Shown here: positions 13,035 through 24,299 of the stretch, piece by piece
Layout: every line of letters begins with the position of its first letter
How positions within the stretch are numbered: the first letter of the stretch is position 1
DNA from: Schistocephalus solidus
Lineage: Eukaryota > Platyhelminthes > Cestoda > Diphyllobothriidea > Diphyllobothriidae
Length of the DNA: 64,000 nt
Assembly: GCA_017591395.1 (NCBI GenBank)
Contig: WEDG01001053.1
Location: 333,646 to 397,645 of the forward strand
Reading direction: 5' to 3'
Position numbers and translations under genes: made by a program
The notes under the pieces: model-generated
The model's input: only the letters and a program-made list of their open reading frames with translations
Told to the model about the DNA's origin: nothing
The model's database searches: none

Positions 13035-13712
13035 ATGCCTACATTTTATCGGGGTGATAGAGTGCGAGTTTTTTTGTCAGTTTTGTTACTGCGTTTTGAG
13101 CTAAAAATGGCGCCGATTCCATGTGACGCTCTTAAAAAGTGGTTTTTATTACCCCGCATCACTTGTTGTATGTGGGCTAAATTATTACGTTTTCAGGTCC
13201 ACGAAAACGGTTTTAATCAATTTTTACTCTGGTTAACTTACTCTCGCGTTGAAGCTCGCACAAGCACGGAGGTGTTGTCCACGATTGCTATAAATCTGAA
13301 AGAGCGCTTTGCTTACTTAATCAGTGATTTTCGCGTAGCGATATCCGTTGTTGTTGCTGTTTCTTCTTATTCTTCTGCTTCTTCGTCTTCTTTCTTCAAC
13401 AAAGTATACCCCATCAGCATATGTTGTATGCGAATAAGGCGTTTCCCGCGTAACCAACGTCCGAGGACTCTTCGCATTCAGCTGCTAAACAGTGTTGCAA
13501 AGTCCGTTAACTTCCTCGGATGGGTTTTACGTCGGAAAATTCCGATCGTTATTACTCGTCGACTTTCATCCGGAACGCAGTCATGCCTTACGCAGGAATT
13601 TGTTTATGGTGGGGCAGGTTTGCGCAGCATGTACCTCACTCTCTCGCCTGCCACGCCCCTCCCCCCTCACCCCGCCCCCAGTGGCAAGACCGACGAACGT
13701 TGGGTGGCGTGA
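13035..13712 (+). CDS. hypothetical open frame, 225 codons, doubtful
   Basis: The longest uninterrupted frame in the window, from ATG at 13035. I do not recognise it. The translation is basic and hydrophobic, with a Ser/Ala-rich stretch (about residues 105-125) produced by a TTCTTC-type tract, and a Pro-rich end produced by a C-rich patch at 13655-13685. No domain, signal peptide or splice context supports it. The distal part lies in GC-rich sequence unlike the AT-rich surroundings. It could be a chance frame in repeat DNA or part of an unidentified exon. Given the number of spurious frames here, chance is more likely. Confidence 0.15.
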   Translation: MPTFYRGDRVRVFLSVLLLRFELKMAPIPCDALKKWFLLPRITCCMWAKLLRFQVHENGFNQFLLWLTYSRVEARTSTEVLSTIAINLKERFAYLISDFRVAISVVVAVSSYSSASSSSFFNKVYPISICCMRIRRFPRNQRPRTLRIQLLNSVAKSVNFLGWVLRRKIPIVITRRLSSGTQSCLTQEFVYGGAGLRSMYLTLSPATPLPPHPAPSGKTDERWVA

Positions 13713-13849
13713 CGAGACTAGGTCGCCTGCACGCGACTTGACGAGTACCGGTGTCACGCCTTGTGCAGTCTCGAAGCATTTGATTCTCGTGGAGACACCC
13801 GTGGGCGTGCGGCCTCCAAAGTATAGTAGCTGGCCTGCCTCGTGAAATG

Positions 13850-14715
13850 CTACTCGAAATTCTGAAGTATTTCGGATTAGAGGGGTTTACTTGGGCGCGT
13901 TGTAATATTGATGATCGTACAGCGTTGCGTCAGGATACCGGTTTTGAACCAGCTTCTCTCCTGCTAGCTAAACTCCGTAAAAATGACTACTTATATAGTA
14001 CAAAGTTTTACTTTGATTTTAAATGTAATAATCAATTCAAAGGTATTTTATGAAAAAGAATGCGTACAAACATTTTTTTATTTTACTCATTTGATAGCAA
14101 ATCACGTCCTTCCCCAATTATATGCTCGAAGAAAACGCATCTTTCGGTTTAAAAATAACTTACTATGTTCCTGAGTAATTGGGACTTTAACCTGCCGTTA
14201 CACCTGCTTTCTGTGTTTATAAACTACGAGCTGTATATTTTCCATGTAGGGCAAATCTTCCATATATATGTGCATTATTAAGAAGAGGTAAATAGGGTTC
14301 GGAAATTTTGCCGAATATGTTCATATAGTATACTTAACAAACATAATTAGTAAATAAAAAGATAAAATGCTTTATGAATGGACATCTCACGGTCTCAAAA
14401 GTCTCGTAATTCGAGGTTTTTAAAGCCGGAAGATACCCTTCCCTCAAGCAAGAAATTTGCAGATGATTTACTCTGACATCAAATAAGTACAATAATATTT
14501 TTATGCATGTTTTCCGTAAAATCTGTTTGAATTTAAAGGGGCGTGGTAAATCAATGAAAAAATGTATACTGCACTGTGTAGTTTTTAAAGACGACCAGGA
14601 AGAAGTTTGTTCAAAAGCCAACGTAACTGAAATGTGTTGGGAATATGTTGCACGATAATTATTATTACAAATATTAATAAAGAATACTTTCTAATAGAAA
14701 ACACGTACGTCAATT
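13850..14715. mobile_element. foldback element family D, copy 1
   Basis: The left arm (about 13850-14330) runs forward through TTGTAATATTGATGATCGT, AAAATGACTACTT, CATTTGATAGCAAAT and GAAGAAAACGCATCTTTCGG. The right arm (about 14340-14710) is the same sequence in reverse complement, ending TTGCACGATAATTATTATTA. The two halves can therefore fold into one long imperfect hairpin. No transposase is seen. This is a non-autonomous foldback or MITE-like unit; superfamily not known. Confidence 0.7.
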
Positions 14716-14734
14716 TCAGTTACCATTTCATTTG

Positions 14735-15500
14735 CTGTAACCCCATAATATTTTATTCAGGCTAGAATGCCGGTTTTTGAGTGAGTATATTGCCAGACAC
14801 CTGCATAAACAACGCCTGGTAAAACAAACTACTTAATGCGTAGGAAAGTTTTCCATGAATTCTTAATGCCCCTATAAATTCAATTATGATTTATAGAATA
14901 AGTGCGCAAAATTTTCCTGCTGCTCATTTGGTCGAAAATCACATCCTCTTTGATTTCATTAATCGGTTTGAAAAAAGGTTTCTAACTATCAAATTTTTAA
15001 GATCTTGAAATGTCCATCCCTAAAGCATTACAATGCTACGTTTGTTTATGAAGTACGCAACATAGACCAAATCCATTACAAAGTTTTATGAACTCCAAAC
15101 GCCTTCTTCTTTTATACAAGTGCACAGGGAAAGCATATGGCATAAGGCTTTGAACTCCTCAGCGAAAGTGCAATGGCAGGTAGTATTCCAAAGTACTAGG
15201 GAATTGAAATACCCTTCTTTTTTAAAAGCGAAAGATGCCCTTTCTCCAAGTGTTAACTTTAAAGAAGACATACCTTGCTATCAAATATGTACAACAAGGG
15301 CATTTTGTGCGTTTTTTTCTTCCATAAAATCTATTTGAATCTCTATGAGCATCGAAAGTCAATGATCAAGGGTCCTGCTACTTAAGTAGTCATTCTTTGC
15401 CTAGTAGTATTTTCATTGGTTTGAAAAGAAACTCAGTCAGACGCCACCATCCTAGCCAGGCTGAAATATCTTCGGATATTATTGCACGATAATTAATGTT
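14735..15500. mobile_element. foldback element family D, copy 2
   Basis: Forward arm at about 14745-14985 and reverse arm at about 14990-15500. The reverse arm carries the CTACTTAAGTAG palindrome near 15380 and ends near TTGCACGATAATTAATG. Same layout as copy 1, with substitutions throughout. Confidence 0.65.
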
Positions 15501-16239
15501 ACAACTCTGGTCGAGTGCACATTTCAGCGAGTGAGTTCGCAGGGACGGGTTAGCGTGTAAGGTATTGTTTCCTTATCTAGTCATCTAAAGGATTTTTTGA
15601 CCCGATTTCGCTGCAATGGTCTGCGTAAGTACGTTGTGATCGTATATCCTTCTTATTCGATGCGTGCGGCCATCAGTTCGAGCATGTGTCCTAAAATAAA
15701 TTTAAATTATAATTTATTCTCATCCTAGACCGAATGAGGATTTTCTTAAGATAGCATATCTGTGAAAAAATGTATTTCGGCTCTTTTAGAAACTTAACTT
15801 GACCATCTGTACTGCTTAAACATCTGCAGACTTACCGTGCATGTAATACCTCATGAGATTAGAAAAGATGGCAGCAGCAGCAGCATAATCCCTAGGTATT
15901 TAAGTCACATTGGGATGCAGCATTTTAACTAAGCTTCTTTCCAATAATTTGCAGAAAAATTAACACTTCAAAAAATTACTGCTTAAGTAGCATGCATTTT
16001 CCCGTTAATTTTCGATATAGAAAACATGCGCAAACATATTCGTCGCTGTATGCGTTTAGTCTTCGTCAAAGGTTATATTTGAAGAGCGGGTTATCTTTCG
16101 ATTTTGCAGAATTTTTTCAATTCCTGAATAATTTTATATTCGAGCTGCCGTTGCACTTGCATTCAGTATTGCAAGTCTAAAGGCTTTGAAATACTAATAA
16201 GCAACTCAGTGGGAATTTAAAACCTAAAGAAAATATGAA

Positions 16240-17200
16240 AAGTAATTTTTATTCGTTTAGAAATACCAACTTTTTAAAAAAGGCGACCTATGCCCAAAAC
16301 ATGATAAATAGTTTTAACTGCGACTAATAAATTTAAATAGAGTTATCGCCTGAAATCGTCAATATACCATTTTGTGTATATTAAGAGAAATTTCTAGGCG
16401 CTAAATTTCTTTATTGGTATTTTTGATATCGGATTACAATTGGTATGAGATCGTCCTTGAAATACCGGTGAAAATTTCACGATTTTCAGTGTTTTCAAGC
16501 GCTTGGCCATAGATGAAGATTCGGTCCTATACGTTCATCAAAACACGTAAAATAAGATAATTCTTAAAAGTATTTAGCAAAGTTGCGAGTTTTTGGATTT
16601 TCGTTCTACTATAGATGGCCGTTAAAGTCATATTTGTGGATCTGCCCACACATGGAAACTCATGGCAAAGAAAAATGAACGTCAAAAACAAAAGTTTGCA
16701 ATTAACATGCCTGAGATCTATTACGAAACTTTCTATAATAAGGTACCTCTATAAAAAGTGCTTGAAGTTGGTAGTCGACTGTCGAATATCTGCGTAATTT
16801 ATTATTTTTAAAGTTGATTCAAGACGAAAATTGGGAATTTTGATCGGTTTTTGACTTTCTGAAAAATAAGTAATCCATTTTCTGCTGAATATTAAAGAAC
16901 ACACTTTCGGCTTTATATCGGAACGTTTTCCGCTATAGTTGTTTACTTCAGTGCCCCGTTCTAAGATTTTAAATACACCTCAGATTGACCGAATATATGC
17001 TATTATTTTTCGAAAACTGGTAATCGTCTGTCCATTGCGTTTCTAAATTCCAAATTAGCGGAAAGTATATTATAAAGGAGTACCTTATTCCATGCTTCCA
17101 ATTTAAAATAGCCTTCATTCATGTCAATCTTTTATGGCTCTCTTGTAATCGTACCGTGTTGTCGCCATATTAAAACAAAACCTACTGACGAACAAGTTTT
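16240..17200 (+). repeat. repeat E, copy 1
   Basis: Collinear with the reverse complement of about 56950-57895. Shared strings include GAGATCGTCCTTGAAATACCGG vicinity (16448-16470), GAGTTTTTGGAT near 16588 and TTTAGAAACGCAATGGACAG (read on minus near 17030). Identity is moderate, with indels. Function unknown. Confidence 0.7.
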
Positions 17201-17208
17201 TATGTTTT

Positions 17209-17673
17209 TTGTGGCAAAAACACCACAAATTTGTAAAATTTAATTTATTACGCTGCATTATTTGCGTTCTTTTGAAAAACAATGCGATTCCTCACACTTG
17301 CCTTCACCTGATTTTCGGTGAATTAAGATCAAATTTTCCGATAGCAAAAGGAATATATTTGGAAACTTTTTTAACTTTATTCATGCTCTTTTATAGCACA
17401 ATGCACAAATACTATGGACTTTGCTATGTGAAGTTAAATAGCATAGGAAATTTCTTGAATGTCCGGCAGCCTCCGATTTCCCCACAAATATTGTTTGTTT
17501 TCCTTACATACACTGCAGTGAACATGCAGCGTTCCTTAACAAAACGCATTCTGAGCCTCAAATCCACACATCAAACAAAAATAACAATACTGATTGTGCG
17601 CTTAACTTCTCAATCACATTTTCAGAAAACATTTCATGAGTTAGGTCACCTGCTGTATTTTGCTTTTAACTGA
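17209..17673 (+). CDS. unrecognised 154-codon frame inside a D element
   Basis: Open from ATG at 17209. The product would be hydrophobic and basic, rich in Leu, Ile and Phe, with no catalytic motif I can see. It occupies the interior of the longest D element, where a transposase might be expected, but the AT-rich composition makes a chance frame likely. Its 3' end runs into the D reverse arm. Confidence 0.15.
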   Translation: MWQKHHKFVKFNLLRCIICVLLKNNAIPHTCLHLIFGELRSNFPIAKGIYLETFLTLFMLFYSTMHKYYGLCYVKLNSIGNFLNVRQPPISPQILFVFLTYTAVNMQRSLTKRILSLKSTHQTKITILIVRLTSQSHFQKTFHELGHLLYFAFN

Positions 17674-18139
17674 GTACAATAAAGAATATGTTTGTGCATG
17701 TTTACGATAAAATATATTTGATTTTAATTAGATAATCGGAACTCTGAACTGGAAATATTCCTGCTACTTAAGTAGTCTTTTTTTACAGAGTTTAATTTTT
17801 GTAGGAAGCAGCTCATTCCAAAGCCGACATCCTGGTGTGACTGAAATATGTAGGTGCAGGATAATTAATATGATACCTCTACTCAATTTGTCTTTTCTAC
17901 TCTAAAACACATTTTAGAATTGCGGTTAACATTTCATGAGATAGTAAATATACCGTCTCTGCGGACGGCTGCACCGACCCCAATTGCAATCACAAATCAT
18001 GGGTACCTTCTGAAAGAGGACACAGGGTATTTTTAAATATGACAAATGGAAAAAAATCATATGTTCACCGCATGCTTAGTTTAAAACATTAAAAAGGTAA
18101 TTTTCAGGAAGTAGTTCACAGGAAATGTGAACAGTAGAC

Positions 18140-19030
18140 GTGCTATCTCAGGAAATGTTAACCAAAATTCTGAACCGTATTTTAGCCGAGAAAAAATAGC
18201 TTAATTATGGTTGAAATATTTATTTTCGTGAAGCAAAACTCCCAGATATTTCAATAACATCCAGGTGCTGGTTTTTCAAGGAACTTTTTCCCGAGCATCT
18301 GCAAAACCTAAACTGAAAAATGGAAACTTGAGTAGTATGAAATTTTCCGATGGATTTTCGATATCCTTATAAATTTAAATACATTTTATAGAGAACATGT
18401 CTTCTTCGAAGGTCATGCATTAAGAACGAGTATTTTGTTGTTTTAAAAAGTTTCTAATGAAATTTTTAAGACCGTAAAATGACCCTTCATAAAGCATCCT
18501 ATCCGTCCATTTATTCATGGGGCTTCTCCACATGTACTGCAAAATTATATATGCCGTATATGACGCCTTGTTAATAGCAAATAGCAATGGATGATAGATA
18601 CGTATGATTTTCTTGACACAGAAAATATAAAGCTTGTAGTTAGTAAATCCGGAATGCAAAAATAACAGCACGTAAAAAAAGTTCTTTTCAAACCGCAAGA
18701 TAGCCATTCTTATGTGTACAATTTAAAGATGACATAATCTACTACGAAATGAGGACAAGAAGAGATATTCCTGGGAGGTTTTCTGTAAAATATACTTGAA
18801 TTTATGAGTGCATAAAAATCACTTGGAAAACTTCATAAGCAGTTCTGTTTTACAGAGCGTAGATTTTGCAGACGATCATGAAGAAGCTTATTCAGAAAAT
18901 GGTATCTTGAGACGACTGAAATATCTGGGGATTCTGCTGTAGGATAATAAACATTTTAACTCTACTTAAGCCATTTTTTCTAACCTTAAACCTGTTTCAG
19001 AATTTTGCTTAGTATTTCATGAGGTAACAC
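18140..19030. mobile_element. foldback element family D, copy 4
   Basis: The forward arm starts near AGGAAATGTTAACCAAAATT (18146) and runs to about 18430. The reverse arm runs to about 19030 and ends near TTTCAGAATTTTGCTTAG and TTTCATGAGG. These two ends are reverse complements, giving the terminal inverted repeat TTTCATGA...TTAACC-AAATTCTGAAA seen in several copies. Confidence 0.65.
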
Positions 19031-19119
19031 ATTACTGTGTTAGGATTACTAACGGCACAATCTATACTCACTGCAAAAAACTGGAACCACCGTATAGTTA
19101 ATTTGTAAATCATACAGTC

Positions 19120-19900
19120 AGTGGCCTATTTCGCGAAATGTTAGCCCTCATTTTAAAATACGTTTTCAATCAGGTTGGAATATACTGCCTACGGTATAGC
19201 ATAATCCTAAGATATTTCACGCACCCTTGGACGTCGGCTTTTGAATGCATTTATTTTCCGTCGTCTGCAAAAGCCGTAATTAGCAAAAGTGAACTGAACT
19301 TTGCTCACTGATTTTCGATGATTTCACATACATTTTAAACAAGACACGCTCAATAATACCTTGCGTCTGCCAGTAAAGGTATGTTTGGGTTTTAAAACAT
19401 TTTCCAAGCCCCGAATATTTTTTAAAATCTCGATCTCCCGCCGCATTTGCCATTAGGCTGTAAACTTTCTATATAAGGATAATCATGCCTTCCTCTGCAA
19501 CTAGGAGGGGCTCATTCAATTTTGTACTGAATGTGGACCACGTTGGGTCATTTAATAAGGAGCCTTACGCATGCCGATAGGACGCTGTTTGGATGGATAT
19601 TTCGCGGTCTTAAAAAATCTCATCATTTCTAACTGCTTTAAAAACCTAACATAACCTAACAATATTTCAAGTGGATTGAATTTCCTGCCAATTGCGTACA
19701 AGAGAATATTTTCCTGCCTGTTCTCAATAAAATATATTTGAATTTTTTGAGGAGCTGGAAAATCGATAGAAAAAGAAATGCATCAAAAACCGGGCGTTCT
19801 CGCATGGAATGATAATCAATAAAACTCCACTTCATCTATCCTTCCTGATCGAGCAAGCCTGTCAGCATTTTGGTGAGCATGTCATGAGATTTGTTCCTTA
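19120..19900. mobile_element. foldback element family D, copy 5
   Basis: Forward arm about 19120-19440 (GACGTCGGCTTTTGAATG, CACTGATTTTCGATG). Reverse arm about 19590-19900, ending CAGCATTTTGGTGAGCATGT. More diverged than copies 1-4. Confidence 0.55.
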
Positions 19901-21360
19901 TTTCAAGTGCAACCTCATGGGCAGACTGGATGAAAATTAATTTTAATAACTAAAGCTCTTTCTGAAAGCGGAAGGATCATGCTTTGGGCAACCCAGAGTT
20001 GAAAACCCCACTTAAGCGACATTTTCCTTACGAAATCCTAATGGCAGACTTTGCTGAAATAAGCAGTCGTTTCTAAGCGCGGCAGAAAGTCAAAACGTTC
20101 GTTCGAGTCGGAGGTAGTATGGAGTTCGGGTTAGAAACCTCTAACCAGGCTTCAGTAGTTTCCGTATAATTGATTACAACGGTGCCGTCACATGTTGATC
20201 GGTTTTTGGCGCTTGAATATTCCTTGATCTGCACCTTTCTTCAGACAGTACGAAATGAAAACAAATGCATGTCAACTTCATTGGGAGAAGTTGACCACCG
20301 CAGAGTTTACCTGTAAAAAATATTTTAAAATTTTGTCAAATATAATTGACGTAGGGATTCTCGCGTTCCTACAGCTCTGGTAATCACCCGACAAGATTAG
20401 GCGGAGCTCGGGGTTGAGCTCAGCTCAGTGGTCATTGGGGATCTTTAGGAAAACATAAAATTCCAGAGTGGTTAAGTAATTCCTTATAAAAATACCAAAT
20501 TTGAGGACAACCGTATGAAAAATTGAAGGTATTTTACTTAGTCCAGGGAATGGAGAAAAGATTCTGGTTTCTCTCTCTCATTCCCTCCCTCTCTGGGTTT
20601 TTTCTCTTGTACCCTTTCCACGAAGTGAACGTAGTACGCTGTAAATATACTCTAGCATTTTCAAGCACCGAGGGTCTTTTCATTCTGGCCTTGAAAACGC
20701 GTGCGTGCAGCTTAGAAAAAGTTTAAGGAATCTGACCATCGTTCAAAAGACTACCGTATTTTCCCAAAACCAGAATTTTGCCCTTTCAGACATGCAGTTC
20801 AAAGAAACAGCATATCATCCTCCAAAATCGCATATTTTCTTATATGTGTTGGAAATTATACGAGAATTGGGATCTTATTCGTTACCTGGACACCCTTTAA
20901 GTGTTATTGTTTGTCTTTGTCAATATATTTCTTTCGGCAGCATCATATTCGTAATCAGGGTTAAAATCCTACCTTCATAGTACTTTCTGTATGAAGTCAT
21001 ACAGATCTCAGTCAGTTCATGCGTTGCGGCACCTGATCGTTCCAATTTTCATATGGAGGGGTGTGCTATTCAGTCCTGGCGATGTAACGGAGAAATCTTA
21101 GTGTACCTTTTTATAAATTAAATTAAGCCTTGTGCTTTGGCACTCCACATAGATAACGACTCCCCCATGGTTCTTTTAAATTCCTTTTATTGCCCGTGCG
21201 TAGAAAATAACGTTTTAAAGGTTTTTTGGCACTACTTCACGCGGGTTTGAAACTAAGCGTGAATCTTCTTATGCGGAAGGTTCACCAAGGCCCGACGGAC
21301 CGAGCATTTCCCGTAACCTGAACGTTCTCCCACCCTAATTACTATTCCTGACCTCACCCG
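19900..21360. other. no gene recognised
   Basis: AT-rich DNA with two short frames (67 and 91 codons at 20523-20980) that match nothing I know. No recognised repeat. Confidence 0.4.
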
Positions 21361-21364
21361 CTAG

Positions 21365-21606
21365 CCCAGCGGACCCGTAGAGCAATGATAGACCGTTGGA
21401 TAACTTACTGCTCACCGGCCAAAGCCCATGGGTTCGTATTCCAGGTCATCCAGACCTGGGATTGGACAGAAGTGACCGTCTCTGCCTCCCTTGTCTTCCT
21501 CGATACAATATATTCTGCCAATATCACTAGCTGCTCTGCGGCTGCTTGCGGGGTTCGAGAGTTATCTCCGAGACAGAGCGGGACGAGTGAGTTCCGTTAA
21601 GATCGG
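21365..21606 (+). repeat. SINE family C, old copy
   Basis: A tRNA-like head (TAGCCCAGCGGACCCGTAGAGC and GGGTTCGTATTCC) is followed by a decayed body. The family 3' module comes last, with GGGGTTCGAGAGTTATCTCC and GCGGGACGAGTGAGT. The hammerhead-like block is no longer intact here. The copy abuts the Penelope remnant that follows. Confidence 0.55.
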
Positions 21607-21790
21607 TGAGCGTTCGTCAACGAATGTCATAGAAGATCTGGTTTGACTTGCTGACGTAATCGGTCTTGTCAATGATTACAGTTGCGCCACCTTTGTCAGC
21701 AGACACAATGACTATACTTTCATCTGTTTTCATTGATTACAATCCCCTCTCTTCTTCGATTACTAAGATTCGATGATACTCCTTGAAAAT
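21607..21790 (-). pseudogene. Penelope-like element, N-terminal reverse transcriptase fragment
   Basis: Minus-strand translation gives IEEERGL, one stop (TAA), then MKTDESIVIVSADKGGAT and IIDKTDYVSKSNQIFYDI before a TGA. The phrase V-x-x-A-D-K-G-x-x-x-V-x-x-x-x-x-Y is the conserved segment just before the RT fingers in Penelope-like elements. PLEs encode RT plus a GIY-YIG endonuclease. This fragment covers only the start of RT and stops where the SINE begins. Too short and broken to function. Confidence 0.7.
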
Positions 21791-21840
21791 ACAACTTCAA
21801 AATTTACGAGTACAACTCGATTTCATATAAGCGCGTGATC

Positions 21841-22246
21841 CTCACTGGCGTGCTTAGGATCTCACTCGATTCCATTCTGTTCGCGCTCCAGCTTACTACT
21901 GGCGATAAACGCATTTTGTGTCACAGGACACATGCCACAAATAATCCACAGGCATGTTGCTAAGGGTGCAACAGTGAAAGACGCGGACGGCTGTTTTACG
22001 GTTGTTATCGATCATCAGTATGTCATATGCCCTGCGCAGCTAGGTATATATAGAAGTCATGTAAACACATGACCCTTACTGGTGTGGTTAGGATCTCAAT
22101 CGATCCAATTCTGTCCGCCCGCCAGCTTGCTACTGGCGATAAACGAACGTTGTGTCATAGGACACGTGCCACATAAAATGGGATCGAGTGAGATCCTAAC
22201 CAGACCAGTAATGTCACGGGCTTACATGACTTCTCTATATACCTGC
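21841..22246 (-). repeat. direct and inverted repeats upstream of the PLE fragment (possible pLTR)
   Basis: Two direct copies of about 100 bp (21841-21941 and 22078-22180) share GTTAGGATCTCA, CTACTGGCGATAAACG and CAGGACACATGCCACA-like text. The stretch 22036-22105 is repeated in reverse complement at 22181-22246 (TAGGATCTCAATCGATCC against GGGATCGAGTGAGATCCTA), giving hairpin arms of about 67 bp. It lies on the 5' side of the PLE N-terminal fragment. PLEs are known to have such partial LTR-like repeats in direct or inverted order, so a pLTR is likely. Confidence 0.5.
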
Positions 22247-22387
22247 GTCATGTCTTCTTTTTTTCCACATCAAGCGTCGCATCAAGGCGTTGTTTCAACT
22301 TGAGAAAATCGTACACGAGTTCCTCTCACGCTATACTTGGACTGCCGTCCACCCTTATCTCGTGAAGTGGGCGCGGTCGTGGCTTAC

Positions 22388-22412
22388 ATGCGCGCACGCA
22401 CGCACGCACGCG
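22388..22412. repeat. (CGCA)n simple repeat
   Basis: GCGCGCACGCACGCACGCAC tract, directly visible. Confidence 0.85.
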
Positions 22413-22629
22413 CAAGGTAAAGGTGCGTCTACACTCAATCCTTCTTTAGCCGCACACACCCATCCACTCATCGTCCCCCGGTGGCAAAACAGGGTCAAAA
22501 GGAAGCACTTCGCGTTGGATTTCAGCAACTTGCGGCTCACGTGCTGGTCGCCCCACGTGATGCCTTAAGCCCTGTCGAGTGAGCCCTGGAAACGTACTTT
22601 TACTTGGTACGGTTCAGACCTGGCTGATG

Positions 22630-23115
22630 TCACGGCCTGTACCTTCACACGGCTGATGACCTGCACTGTGCCCACTAAACGGGCCGTGTGGTAAATGCGC
22701 TGGACCAACACGGGGACCAGATTAGGGCATGGCAGGCCTTTTTCAGATTACACTCCCATAACAACGGCCGAACATGGCGGGGGGAGGCGTGGTGGTTCAC
22801 ATAGGTGCAGGCTCACACCACACCAGCCACTTGCCATTTATGGCACTCCCACTCCGTGGGGTCTGATTCAGAAGTGGCGGCACGGTCAGGAGAGTCTCCA
22901 GGCGTGCCAACCACCTGCGCATAACCCTGTCTCTGGTCTTCCTGACTCCGTCTTGACATCGGGCACATACCGTTAAGGAAGAGGGAGTGCGGTAGCTGCA
23001 GCGCAAGTCCTCTATCACTTAAAACTAATCCAGGCACAAGTTACCGTCGCTACACCACCCTGCTGTGGAGCACACGGTGGACATCGTCGGAATGCGACAA
23101 TCGAACTGTCGTGAT
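22630..23115 (+). repeat. interspersed repeat family A
   Basis: Shares an ordered set of segments with 29380-29745 and 39140-40385: ACTAAACGGGCC-TGTGGTA, CTCCCATAACAACGGCCGAAC, CTCTGGTCTTCCTGACTCCG, a G-rich GAGGGAGTGCGGTAG, CTATCACTTAAAACTAATC, and a GGACATCGTCGGAATGCGAC end. No coding frame is conserved between copies. Type of element unknown. Confidence 0.75.
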
Positions 23116-23399
23116 CCGCACTGCAGCAGATTAATCCAGTCCTATCGACTCACCTCCCCAACAACGGGGGTCGAATACCGAAGGTGCAAAAACAACTTCC
23201 ATGTCTTGATGAACTCTGTTCAATCGAGTTTTCTGCTGAACCTCTAGTTGACACCTCCCATTGAATACGGGTGAGGGATCGAAGGTAGTACCACCGATTT
23301 TGTGAGATGTCTTCTTTCTTGAATGGCTTTGGCTATGCTTGCGATGTTGTCGCAACTAGTGCGGACTGTCTCGTTTGTACCGAAGTCGTGTACTTTACT

Positions 23400-23790
23400 C
23401 GAAAGGCAGTCTTGAATCAGTGCTGGTTAAATACCCCCACGCGCACAGCCAAGCATTCGCAACCGTAGAATTTGTGTTTGGCATCATCCATTCTCACTGC
23501 TGCTATTCCGTATTCAGTTATGCACGTCCAGTGTACCCTCTCAATTTATCCGAGGAAGTTGTTTTGTCCCTAACTACAGCGGATCCCAGAACCAGTTTCA
23601 GACATTTGCCACCATGGCTGTATGTCTTTAGATCTGCTGGTTACCGCCGGTCAGCATGCAACTCCAAAACCAGAATGACTTTGGAAGGCAGCATTTGTCA
23701 AAGTTTGAAGCCCGTGCTGATGATTGAGGAAGTTTCCTCAGTGGCCACTCGCTCTGAAAACTCGTCAAGTTTATTGTAATAGGGTGACTT
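23400..23790 (-). pseudogene. Penelope-like GIY-YIG endonuclease remnant
   Basis: Minus-strand translation around 23470-23540 contains CITEYGIAAVRMDDA, the decayed equivalent of TRIAEHAAAVRRN in the better fragment at 24.6 kb. The DNA from 23600 to 23790 aligns with 44280-44520 (for example CACTCGCTCTGAAAACTCGT against CACTCTGAGCACTCGT). It is therefore a second copy of the same PLE subfamily, heavily broken. Confidence 0.5.
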
Positions 23791-23884
23791 TGTCTTTCGA
23801 TTCACTGTGGTGCATTTCAACACACCGGCAGAACACCCATATGTACCTGTGTTTGTGGCTGTCTGCCAGTTGCTCGCTCACCGA

Positions 23885-24080
23885 ACACATGGTTTTATTC
23901 ATCTGGGCTTTTTAAATTCTTACTGGAGCTCGATGGTGACTGGACAAGGCTCTGTATGCTGGCGCCGGATAAATCGATTGACTGCTTTCTCATCGGAGGC
24001 CCAAGCTTCAATCAATTCCTGGCATGGTTGATTATGATCGTGGCTGCGAAGTTAAACTCGTGACCTTCTCTTTTACTTAT
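23885..24080 (-). pseudogene. Penelope-like element C-terminus and 3' tail
   Basis: On the minus strand GHEFNFAATIIINHARN (about 24062-24012) is followed in another frame by ELIEAWASDEKAVNRFI, then the tail AAGCCCAGATGAATAAA near 23910. The same order is seen at 46.98-47.15 kb (GHEFN, ELIEAWASDGNLVNRFI), and the same tail at 45.99-46.06 kb. These are the residues that follow the GIY-YIG core in one PLE subfamily. A frame change and missing core make it a pseudogene. Confidence 0.65.
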
Positions 24081-24299
24081 ACATCTGGAATGTAACATTC
24101 GCCTCTGAGAAGAAGTAGATGTAATTGCTGAGACAAGAGCTTTATTCGCCTGGCATTTCAGATTCCAACTCGAACCCATTATCAGATACGGATAATCTGT
24201 ACACATGTAGTTGCAGTATTTATAGGATGCAGTCGCTATGCTACTGCATGCCTATGACAATTAACGGCTCTCCCTTCGTCAATGATGGCTGAGCCCTGG

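Larger units (their letters stand above)
15930..17955. mobile_element. family D element with an internal insert (E)
   Basis: The forward arm (about 15930-16240, with ACTGCTTAAGTAGCATG) and reverse arm (about 17630-17955, with CTACTTAAGTAGTC and ending AACATTTCATGAGATAG) are separated by about 1.4 kb. That includes segment E (16240-17200), which also exists at 57 kb, and an open stretch of 154 codons at 17209-17673. Arms with unique internal DNA are what a longer parent of the foldback elements would look like. No transposase motif was recognised. Confidence 0.55.

Noticed and set aside
21990..22020. Hammerhead in the PLE repeat (CTGATGATCG on minus)
   Set aside because: The downstream position has TAAAAC where GAAA is needed and no stem II can be formed.
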